NCBI GenBank assembly: GCA_003451645.1 | Contig: DMER01000203.1 | Span: 24,952-30,521, forward strand | Direction: 5' to 3' | Length of the DNA stretch: 5,570 bases | DNA from: Alphaproteobacteria bacterium | Lineage (GTDB): Bacteria > Pseudomonadota > Alphaproteobacteria > Micropepsales > Micropepsaceae | Part shown: piece by piece, positions 1-5,000 of the stretch | Layout of the letters: every line of letters begins with the position of its first letter | Numbering within the stretch: position 1 is the stretch's first letter | Notes under the pieces: generated by a model | The model's input: only the letters and a program-made list of their open reading frames with translations | What the model was told of the DNA's origin: nothing | Database searches by the model: none | Position numbers and translations under genes: made by a program

Positions 1-164
1 TTTGCGCCCGCCCCTAACTCCCGCGCCAGGCTCTGCGCTTTGGTTATGTCCCGGCCCGCGATGATGAGGTTGGCATCGGTCTCTCGCGCCAAAAGCTGCG
101 TCAGCCGCGACCCAAAGACGCCGGCGCCGCCCAAAAGAACGATGGAACGCTGATCTGAAATCAT
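1..164 (-). CDS. Saccharopine dehydrogenase-like NAD(P)-binding protein (N-terminal part)
   Basis: Only the first 54 codons are present; the gene runs off the left edge. The visible protein begins MISDQRSIVLLGGAGVFGSR. A short beta strand (IVLLG, residues 8-12) leads into a glycine-rich dinucleotide loop G13-A-G15-V-F-G18, and a second strand ends in AGRD (36-39). An Arg at that place usually favours NADP over NAD. The pattern GGxGVFGSR...AGRD followed by an Ala/Leu-rich helix is typical of the NADP-binding domain of saccharopine-dehydrogenase-like proteins, a family that includes true lysine-pathway enzymes and many uncharacterised oxidoreductases. The substrate cannot be told from this fragment. 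The ATG at 162-164 has no clear Shine-Dalgarno sequence. The gene diverges from the histidine kinase gene across an 82-bp gap. The family call is fairly safe and the exact function is unknown; other Rossmann reductases remain possible. Confidence 0.75.
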   Translation of the reverse strand, partial: MISDQRSIVLLGGAGVFGSRLTQLLARETDANLIIAGRDITKAQSLARELGAGA

Positions 165-246
165 CTGCGAATACAACCAAAGGTCATTAAATATTCATTT
201 CACAACTTTTGATACGGTTCCTGCAGTTCGAGCAAGGACACTCACG
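165..246. promoter_or_regulatory. Divergent intergenic region, probably holding both promoters
   Basis: This gap separates two divergent starts. Positions about 176-212 are much richer in A and T than the flanking genes, as expected for promoter DNA. I could not pick a convincing -35/-10 pair in either direction. On the plus strand an AAGGA at 234-238, eight bases before the ATG at 247, is a good ribosome binding site for the kinase gene. Confidence 0.35.
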
Positions 247-1545
247 ATGATGCCAGACCCAAACTGCCCGCAGGAAGAAAAGCGTCTGCAGACGCTCTAC
301 GCCCTGGATATTCTGGACACGCCGCCCGAAGCAATTCTGGACGATATCGCCTCCATGGCTGCCGGTCTGTTCGACGTTCCGATCGCCTTGGTATCCTTGG
401 TCGACAGCGACCGGCAATGGTTCAAGGCCTGCGTGGGTTTGGAAGTCTCCGAGACGCCCCGCAACATCTCATTTTGTACCCATGCGATCCGGGCCGAGGA
501 TGTCTTTGTGGTGCCCGATGCCGCCGCGGATGATCGCTTCTGCACCAACCCGCTTGTCATTGGCCCGCCCCATATCCGCTTCTATGCGGGCGCTCAGCTG
601 CGCACCCCTGACCGGCAGAATATCGGCACCTTGTGCATTATCGACCGCCGTCCCAGGCACGATATCACCATTTACGACTGTATGCGTTTGCGGCGCCTGG
701 CCAATATCGTCGAGACGCAGCTGGCCTTGCGCTATCTCAGCACGCAATTCATGAACGAGGTGGCCGACCGGCAGACCTTGGTTAGCGCCTTTGAGGCCGA
801 ACGCGAGCAATTGATCACGCGTCTCAAGGCCAAGCGCGATTATCTGGCCAAGATGGCGCATGATCTGCGTACCCCCCTCAATTCGATCAGCGCCTGCGCC
901 GATTTGCTGCTCCGGCCCGCGCCTGGCCCCCATGATCAGGCGAAGACGCACGAATATGCCGACATTATCCGCTCGGCCGCGAGCTTTATGACGGAGCTGT
1001 GCTCGACTATCCTCGACTATGCTAAAACCCGCTCGGACCAGTTCTCTGTCAAGCTGGAGCCTCTTGATCTTGCCCAAGTTGTTGAAGACACAGCGGCGCT
1101 GTTCAGCACACCGGCAATGCAACGTGGGCTGATGATCACGATACGGATCGACGAGGCGCCCCTGAGCGTCAATGGCGACGCCATCCGGCTGAAGCAAATC
1201 CTGATGAACCTGATCTCCAATGCGCTGAAATTCACCAATGAGGGCGGCGAAATCACGGTCGCCTTGCAGCGCGGCGTGGATGGCATGGCCAAATTGTCGG
1301 TCAGTGATACTGGCGTCGGCATTGACGCCAGCGAGATCGGGCGCGCGCTGATGCCCTATGCGCAGACCGCCTCCGCCAAAAAGTCACGCCAAGCGGGTAC
1401 CGGCTTGGGCCTGCCGATCGCGCGCCAATTGGCCGAGCGCCACAGCGGCAGCTTGACCCTCACCAGCAAATTGGGGATTGGGACCTGTGTTACTGTCACG
1501 CTGCCGCTCTCTGACATGCCGCGAGAACAAAGACTTACAGCGTGA
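247..1545 (+). CDS. GAF-domain sensor histidine kinase, cytosolic
   Basis: A 432-residue hybrid of a GAF sensor domain and a complete histidine kinase core. Residues about 10-165 form the GAF domain; the stretches ILDTPPE, ALVSLVDSDRQWFK and ISFCTHAI are typical of GAF domains in bacterial signalling proteins. A charged, probably coiled-coil helix (about 168-200) joins it to the HisKA dimerisation helix, where AHDLRTPLNSI places the phospho-acceptor at His205. The ATPase domain follows, with N box NLISNALKFT (Asn325), G1 box DTGVGID (from Asp354) and G2 box GTGLGL (384-389), so all catalytic motifs are present. There is no signal peptide or membrane segment, and no receiver or output domain. 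The start has an AAGGA eight bases upstream; Met2 is an alternative. No response regulator lies nearby, so the partner and signal are unknown. The 3' end overlaps the convergent fucosyltransferase gene by 11 bp. Confidence 0.93.
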   Translation: MMPDPNCPQEEKRLQTLYALDILDTPPEAILDDIASMAAGLFDVPIALVSLVDSDRQWFKACVGLEVSETPRNISFCTHAIRAEDVFVVPDAAADDRFCTNPLVIGPPHIRFYAGAQLRTPDRQNIGTLCIIDRRPRHDITIYDCMRLRRLANIVETQLALRYLSTQFMNEVADRQTLVSAFEAEREQLITRLKAKRDYLAKMAHDLRTPLNSISACADLLLRPAPGPHDQAKTHEYADIIRSAASFMTELCSTILDYAKTRSDQFSVKLEPLDLAQVVEDTAALFSTPAMQRGLMITIRIDEAPLSVNGDAIRLKQILMNLISNALKFTNEGGEITVALQRGVDGMAKLSVSDTGVGIDASEIGRALMPYAQTASAKKSRQAGTGLGLPIARQLAERHSGSLTLTSKLGIGTCVTVTLPLSDMPREQRLTA

Positions 1546-2425
1546 TCCAGCCAGCAGGGAAGAGATCCCGGATATCGGTGTTCTTGAGATAATCGGCGGC
1601 GAACCATTGCTTTGGGCAGATTACCAGTTTATCCGGGCGCGGATCAAACCACGCGCTCCACCAGCTAAAGGTGCTATTGGCAATGATGTGATGGCGGGCT
1701 TGCGCCATCAGATACATGTCGTCCACTGCGGGGAAGCCCTTCACGATCTCATAGCTTGCCCCTGGCGGCATCAGGTTGGGGATCGCCTCCGGCGTGTCGC
1801 TAAACACAAATATGCGCGCTGCCGGGGCAGCGGCGAGCGCGTGCGCTAACGCTTGACGGTAGTAGCCTGCATCCAGCGTGCCATGCACTTGCGTGAATGC
1901 CGTCTCGCTGCGGAAATCGCCAATGCGCACGTGTACGGCGAGCGTGTCTCCGGTGAGCCGTTTCGCAAAGTCCTTGGCAGGCGCTGAGACCAAGGGCAGC
2001 AAGGACAGACGCTCCCGCACGTCCTGGCTCACGCCTTGAAAATACTTTTCCGATTGAAAGTATCCAGAGAGGTAACAAGACCCGGAAATCGCTTCTATGC
2101 GCGGGTCATACGCAAAGCTCGCTTCGGTGAGCACGTCCCCAGGCCAGAATGGCGGCGCACCCGGGCGGCCAAACCGCAAGCGGCGCCAGGTTCGATGGGC
2201 GAGCCGTCCGGCCCAGCTCTGCCGGTGGCCACTGATCAGCGCACCATGCCCGAGCCCCTCCATTGCATAACTGCGGGCCCCCGACTTTCTAAACCGCCAC
2301 AGGTCGAACTCCAGCTGGCCCCCAAGCCGCATGGCCAGTGCCAGGCCCGCGGCCGCCTGAAACAGCTGGTTCCCAAGGCCGCCCAGGAGCTCCACACGAA
2401 TGACCGGCGTCATGGCATCCCGCAT
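1535..2425 (-). CDS. Glycosyltransferase family 11 (alpha-1,2-fucosyltransferase-like)
   Basis: The 296-residue protein has the landmarks of GT11, enzymes that move fucose from GDP-fucose to a galactose in surface glycans. In order: GGLGNQLFQ (15-23), LSGYFQSEKYF (119-129), the nucleotide-sugar motif HVRIGDF (165-171), FVFSDTPE (206-213), and ANSTFSWWSAWF (249-260) near the C-terminus. The length is normal for bacterial members. The usual HxRRGD motif has its first Arg (167), but Ile168 replaces the second. There is no signal peptide, consistent with a cytosolic or peripheral enzyme. GAAGG at 2432-2436, six bases before the ATG at 2425, supports this start; Met5 (2413) would give a more typical short N-terminus. 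The gene stands alone: no sugar-nucleotide or polysaccharide genes are in view, so the acceptor is unknown. The family is clear and the exact linkage is inferred. Confidence 0.9.
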   Translation of the reverse strand: MRDAMTPVIRVELLGGLGNQLFQAAAGLALAMRLGGQLEFDLWRFRKSGARSYAMEGLGHGALISGHRQSWAGRLAHRTWRRLRFGRPGAPPFWPGDVLTEASFAYDPRIEAISGSCYLSGYFQSEKYFQGVSQDVRERLSLLPLVSAPAKDFAKRLTGDTLAVHVRIGDFRSETAFTQVHGTLDAGYYRQALAHALAAAPAARIFVFSDTPEAIPNLMPPGASYEIVKGFPAVDDMYLMAQARHHIIANSTFSWWSAWFDPRPDKLVICPKQWFAADYLKNTDIRDLFPAGWITL

Positions 2426-2684
2426 TCTGAACCTTCAACTCCCGGCGCTCGCATCGACACCCGCATTTGAAACCAATCGCCGGACCGTCATGGCCATGGT
2501 TCGCTTCTTATCCTGCACCCTCTAAGCACAATGGTGGCGCCAGCGCCAGCATTTGCCAATGCGCTTCCTTGAAGACACCTTGCGCGTTTAGCGCTAGGTT
2601 CTGTCATGGTCTGAATGTGGTTTACCGGCCGAGAAAAAAACTGGATGAATGGGCCGCCATGCGCGCGCAAGGAAAATTCCATCA
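2426..2684. other. Divergent intergenic region without a supported gene
   Basis: This 259-bp gap lies between the fucosyltransferase and pentapeptide-protein starts and should contain the promoters of both. Two adjacent inverted repeats sit in its middle (2535-2562), and a run of seven A is at about 2633-2639. Open frames here (2467-2688 plus, 2488-2685 minus) have no recognisable protein features or good ribosome binding sites. I saw no strong -35/-10 pair; the best minus-strand -35-like hexamer, TTGGCA, has no good -10 at the right distance. Confidence 0.4.
2535..2562. repeat. Two adjacent short inverted repeats
   Basis: TGGCG/CGCCA (2535-2539 and 2544-2548, four-base loop) is followed at once by GCATT/AATGC (2549-2553 and 2558-2562, four-base loop). 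Both arm pairs are perfect. They lie between divergent genes, so they could be an operator or small RNA hairpins. No T run follows on either strand, so they are not intrinsic terminators. Confidence 0.3.
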
Positions 2685-3251
2685 ATGAGTGTGTCCAAGC
2701 GCTTTCGTACGCCGCATGATTCGGGGCGTCAGGTCGCCATCCTGTGTAAGGAGACCGGCGCTACCTTGTTCATGGCCGAGCTCCCGAAAGAGGCAGACAC
2801 AGAACCGCCCGCCCGGCGGATGGGCATCGCCCTTGAACTGGCGCTTCGAGCGGAAGCGGACCTGAGCGGCGCGGATTTGCGCGGTGTGATCGCCCAAGAT
2901 TTGCAATCGTTCGAAGGAAAACTCGCCGGGGCGGATTTCACCGGCGCGGACCTCTCCAATCTTGAATGCATCGGGTGCGATGTCAGGCAGACCCGCTTTG
3001 CGGGAGCTTCCCTCGCCAAAGCCGATTTCAGAGGGTGCGACCTGCGGGGTGCGGATCTCACGGGCGCTGACATACGGCACGCGCAGTTCCAGTTTTGCAA
3101 TGCGAGAGGGGCCCTGTTCGTCAATCCCCTGGCCGATCAGACCTATTTTTGGACCACGAAACTTTACGACGCCACATTCAGTGGGGTCGAGCCGGGGAAG
3201 ATTATCTTCGAGGACTGCAATTATTCCGAACCCGACGCAGGGGAAGACTGA
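2685..3251 (+). CDS. Pentapeptide-repeat protein
   Basis: A 188-residue protein. An N-terminal segment (about 1-57) includes TGATLFMAELP and a helix ending ALRAEAD, a lead-in I recognise from other pentapeptide-repeat proteins. Residues 58-182 can be read as 25 consecutive five-residue units without a register break, of the form A(D/N)(L/F)xx, for example ADLSG, ADFTG, ADLRG and ADLTG. Such repeats fold into a right-handed quadrilateral beta-helix of about six coils. Some units are degenerate (68-77, 148-152, 168-172). Inward-facing Cys occur at 98, 118, 138 and 178, exactly 20 or 40 residues apart. There is no signal peptide or membrane segment. I chose the ATG at 2685 because homologous-looking sequence begins after it; the in-frame ATG at 2649 would add 12 residues. 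The size resembles MfpA-type gyrase-protecting proteins, but nothing else supports that role. Function unknown. Confidence 0.87.
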   Translation: MSVSKRFRTPHDSGRQVAILCKETGATLFMAELPKEADTEPPARRMGIALELALRAEADLSGADLRGVIAQDLQSFEGKLAGADFTGADLSNLECIGCDVRQTRFAGASLAKADFRGCDLRGADLTGADIRHAQFQFCNARGALFVNPLADQTYFWTTKLYDATFSGVEPGKIIFEDCNYSEPDAGED

Positions 3252-3258
3252 GCGTCTT
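3244..3258. repeat. Small inverted repeat over the pentapeptide gene stop codon
   Basis: AAGAC (3244-3248) and GTCTT (3254-3258) are perfect five-base arms around a five-base loop that includes the TGA. No T run follows on either strand, so a terminator is unlikely. It lies 22 bp beyond the 3' end of the tRNA gene. Confidence 0.2.
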
Positions 3259-3279
3259 GAACCCAACGGTATTCAAAAA

Positions 3280-3356
3280 TGGTCGGGACGGCGGGATTTG
3301 AACCCACGACCCCCAGTCCCCCAGACTGATGCGCTACCAGGCTGCGCTACGTCCCG
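3280..3356 (-). tRNA. tRNA-Pro (anticodon GGG)
   Basis: A complete 77-base cloverleaf on the minus strand, including an encoded CCA (3280-3282). The acceptor stem CGGGACG pairs perfectly with CGTCCCG. The D arm is GCGC/GCGC with loop AGCCTGGTA. The anticodon stem TCAGT/ACTGG has one G-U pair and loop CTGGGGG, giving anticodon GGG, which reads proline codons CCC and CCU. The T arm is GTGGG/CCCGC with loop TTCAAAT. A run of five T directly follows the CCA on the transcribed strand. The gene follows merR in the same direction, 126 bp downstream of its stop. Confidence 0.97.
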
Positions 3357-3440
3357 ACCGGCCGCGTCACCCTCGCCTCCGGTGCATGCAATGCAGGAGG
3401 ACGCCGGGGCCGGATGGGGTGTCCGGTTCGCGGGAGCGAG

Positions 3441-3469
3441 ACTATAGGGCGCAAGGCGGTCCGCCGCAA
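3441..3469 (-). promoter_or_regulatory. Candidate promoter for tRNA-Pro
   Basis: On the minus strand TATAGT (3441-3446, five of six consensus bases) lies 17 bp downstream of TTGCGG (3464-3469, three of six). Transcription would begin near 3434, leaving about 78 bases of leader before the tRNA. The pair sits in the 126-bp gene-free stretch between merR and the tRNA. Spacing and -10 are good, the -35 is weak. Read-through from merR is the alternative. Confidence 0.35.
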
Positions 3470-3482
3470 CGCCAGACTTTGC

Positions 3483-4067
3483 CTACTCAGCAGCGTCGAT
3501 CTTGCGGTCAGCGGGTTGCACTTGGCCGTCGAGCTCCGGCCCATCACCGGCCAGCAGCAAGGCTTTGAGCGCCAAAAGCTCGGCCAATGCCGTTTCAAGC
3601 CGCTCGCGCTGATGGTCCAACAAGTGCGCGGTGTCTTCCTCGTCTGCCGCCGCACCGTCCTCATCAGCGGCGCCGTCCAGTTCCTCAGCATCGTCTAAGG
3701 ATGCACCGGCAATGCGCACGGGGCCGGGCAAAGGTGCGGGAAGCGATGCTTCGTCCTCGTCATCCGAAACATCCTCAAGCGGCTGCGACCCAGTCAGGCC
3801 CGCGGCGATCACCCCACGCACGCCTTGCGCCCGCAGGACCTTTTGCACGCCCTTGATGGTATAGCCATCGCCATTCAGGAGCTCGCGAATCCCGCGCAAC
3901 AGCGCCACATCCGCAGGCCGGTAATAGCGCCGTCCGCCCGCCCGCTTCAGCGGTTTGACCTGCACGAACTTGCTCTCCCAAAACCGCAGCACATGCTGCG
4001 GCACATCGAGCAATTCGGACACTTCGCTAATGGTACGAAAGGCCTCGGGAGATTTTTGCACCATCAT
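3483..4067 (-). CDS. MerR-family transcriptional regulator
   Basis: A 194-residue regulator with an N-terminal MerR-type winged helix-turn-helix (about residues 11-82). The helix-turn-helix lies in [20 protein letters not shown], and the wing in [17 protein letters not shown] (44-60) has the usual R-Y-Y signature. Next comes a long acidic, Ala/Pro-rich, probably disordered stretch (about 98-147). A Leu-rich helix (148-173, [20 protein letters not shown]) is probably the dimerisation coiled coil. There are no metal-binding Cys as in true MerR or CueR, and no large ligand domain, so the signal is unknown. It starts 29 bp after ihfA and is probably cotranscribed with it. Two ATGs are adjacent: GGGA lies only three bases before the first (4067) but six before the second (4064), so the second may be used. 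A MerR gene next to ihfA is a conserved alphaproteobacterial arrangement. Confidence 0.92.
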   Translation of the reverse strand: MMVQKSPEAFRTISEVSELLDVPQHVLRFWESKFVQVKPLKRAGGRRYYRPADVALLRGIRELLNGDGYTIKGVQKVLRAQGVRGVIAAGLTGSQPLEDVSDDEDEASLPAPLPGPVRIAGASLDDAEELDGAADEDGAAADEEDTAHLLDHQRERLETALAELLALKALLLAGDGPELDGQVQPADRKIDAAE

Positions 4068-4096
4068 TCATCCCAGTGAAGATCGCAGCCGCGCGT

Positions 4097-4438
4097 TCAA
4101 ACTTGATCGGGTTCCGCCACTGTACCCGCCGCCTCGTCGGGTAAAGGTCCGCCATTGATGCGGTCCTTCAAGACGTGGCTAGGCCGGAAGATAAGTACGC
4201 GCCGGGGCTCTATCGGCACTTCCTGACCTGTCTTGGGATTACGTCCCACCCGGCCGCCTTTAGAGCGGACCATGAAGGTCCCGAAGGAGGAGAGCTTTAC
4301 TGTCTCTCCACGTGTCAAACGCGCTGCAATCTCGTCCAGCACTCGCTCAACAAACGCAGACGATTCGTTCCGCGACAACCCCACCTTTTGATGGACCGCC
4401 TCGCTCAAATGCGCCCGTGTGATCGTGTGTTCGCTCAC
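4097..4438 (-). CDS. ihfA: Integration host factor subunit alpha
   Basis: A 113-residue HU/IHF-family DNA-bending protein. The N-terminal helices contain [19 protein letters not shown]. The body contains [12 protein letters not shown] (residues 44-55), a hallmark of the family. The DNA-intercalating arm GRNPKTG (65-71) carries the conserved Pro68, followed by RRVLIFRPS (79-87). The alpha rather than beta subunit is indicated by SRNES, the [14 protein letters not shown] stretch and the position downstream of fabH. IHF-alpha pairs with IHF-beta to bend DNA in replication, recombination and promoter architecture. The C-terminal tail after about residue 95 is short, acidic and likely disordered. 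No ATG is available. I chose the GTG at 4438 because it gives the family-typical N-terminus, although GGGA is only three bases upstream. GTG at 4447 or 4459 and TTG at 4477 are in-frame alternatives. Family call is secure, start is not. Confidence 0.93.
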   Translation of the reverse strand: MSEHTITRAHLSEAVHQKVGLSRNESSAFVERVLDEIAARLTRGETVKLSSFGTFMVRSKGGRVGRNPKTGQEVPIEPRRVLIFRPSHVLKDRINGGPLPDEAAGTVAEPDQV

Positions 4439-4513
4439 CTGTCCCACCGTGTTATTCACCGCGGCCTGCCGCACCAATAGCGCGAATCGGCGCCAAGCCA
4501 GGGTACATCCGAG

Positions 4514-4542
4514 AGGCTACCGGCCACGAAAAACGCCGTCAA
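4514..4542 (-). promoter_or_regulatory. Candidate promoter for ihfA-merR
   Basis: On the minus strand TTGACG (4537-4542, five of six consensus bases) is separated by 17 bp from TAGCCT (4514-4519, three of six). Transcription would start near 4507, about 70 bases before the ihfA GTG. A GAATC at 4484-4488, matching the CcrM methylation site GANTC, lies in the leader. The -35 is strong and the -10 poor. If correct, ihfA-merR can be transcribed independently of fabH. Confidence 0.35.
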
Positions 4543-4594
4543 CATCAATGCGATAGCACCGTTCAGGCTCGTGACGCCCTCATAGAGAAGCGCG

Positions 4595-4641
4595 CCTGCC
4601 ATTCAGCAAGCGCGCCCAACGCTGAACCAGGTGATGGCAGG
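4595..4641 (-). repeat. Bulged inverted repeat after the small membrane protein gene
   Basis: On the transcribed (minus) strand CCTGCCA (4641-4635) and TTCAGC (4626-4621) pair with the uninterrupted arm GCTGAATGGCAGG (4607-4595). This gives 13 base pairs with an eight-base bulge on the 5' arm and a 13-base loop. It begins one base after the TAA of the membrane-protein gene. No U run follows, so it is not a standard intrinsic terminator. It could stabilise the upstream mRNA 3' end or attenuate read-through into ihfA. The nine-base sequence AAGCGCGCC also occurs twice on the plus strand (4588 and 4608). Confidence 0.4.
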
Positions 4642-4642
4642 T

Positions 4643-4957
4643 TTAGAGAGACTTGAATGCTACTTGGCAAGCGGTCTCTTGCCCTTGGCTTTCTTTCTCC
4701 AGGCGCTTGAGGATCTCTGGCACGCCCTTCTTCAGATCGGCCTCGGATTGCTTCAACTCAGCTGCGATTTGCGAGAACACCGATTTGAGGGTTTGGTTCG
4801 CTGCATCCTGAGTCATCGCGCCCGACTTGACCGACTCATTGATGATTTTGCAGGTGCCGACCACAACGCCCGTGCCGCCGCCGCCTACGCCGCCCGCGAA
4901 AAAGCCGATCGCGCCACCGATCACGAACACAAGCAGGTAAGCCAAGAACCGAAACAT
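4643..4957 (-). CDS. Small Gly-rich single-pass membrane protein, function unknown
   Basis: A 104-residue protein I do not recognise. Residues 4-24 form a hydrophobic segment (FLAYLLVFVIGGAIGFFAGG) that runs on into a glycine-rich stretch GGGGTGVVVG (25-34). This suggests an N-terminal membrane anchor with small-residue packing. The rest (about 36-104) is soluble, Lys/Glu-rich and mostly helical in character, and most likely periplasmic. It has just two Cys, C36 directly after the hydrophobic part and C97 near the end, which could form a disulfide. No lipobox or clear signal-peptidase site is visible. A strong GGAGG (4963-4967) lies five bases before the ATG at 4957 and decides the start; the in-frame ATG at 4969 overlaps that site and has none of its own. 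It follows fabH by 43 bp on the same strand and may be cotranscribed with it. The codon pattern looks like real coding sequence. Confidence 0.8.
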   Translation of the reverse strand: MFRFLAYLLVFVIGGAIGFFAGGVGGGGTGVVVGTCKIINESVKSGAMTQDAANQTLKSVFSQIAAELKQSEADLKKGVPEILKRLEKESQGQETACQVAFKSL

Positions 4958-4962
4958 GTTAT

Positions 4963-4967
4963 CCTCC
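4963..4967 (-). promoter_or_regulatory. Ribosome binding site deciding the small membrane protein start
   Basis: GGAGG on the minus strand, followed by five bases and then the ATG at 4957. It is the best Shine-Dalgarno sequence I noted in the window and rules against the upstream in-frame ATG at 4969, whose codons overlap it. Confidence 0.7.
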
Positions 4968-5000
4968 ATGAAAGATGTGGTTGTTTACCCCACTTCTGTG

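Noticed and set aside
469..1197. A 242-codon minus-strand open frame
   Set aside because: It lies antisense to the histidine kinase, whose domains are unmistakable, and encodes nothing recognisable.
2036..2470. A 144-codon plus-strand open frame
   Set aside because: It is antisense to the fucosyltransferase and has no protein signature.
2856..3180. Apparent DNA repeats such as GCGGATTT and GGCGCGGA
   Set aside because: They come from the repeated pentapeptide codons and are not a CRISPR array or a separate repeat element.
2685..3251. Quinolone-resistance (Qnr/MfpA) or gyrase-toxin immunity assignment for the pentapeptide protein
   Set aside because: Fold class and length fit, but there is no toxin gene nearby and no Qnr-specific loop that I can recognise. 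The fold alone does not give the function.
2682..3266. A 194-codon minus-strand open frame
   Set aside because: It is antisense to the pentapeptide-repeat gene; its apparent repeats are only the complement of the pentapeptide codons.
3244..3283. Intrinsic terminator for tRNA-Pro or the pentapeptide gene
   Set aside because: The T run follows the tRNA directly without a dedicated hairpin, and the small inverted repeat at 3244-3258 has no T run after it.
4456..4602. A 48-codon minus-strand open frame with a hydrophobic middle between the small membrane protein and ihfA
   Set aside because: It has no ribosome binding site, begins inside the hairpin, overlaps the likely ihfA promoter and resembles no family I know. 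It is more likely leader and promoter DNA than a gene.
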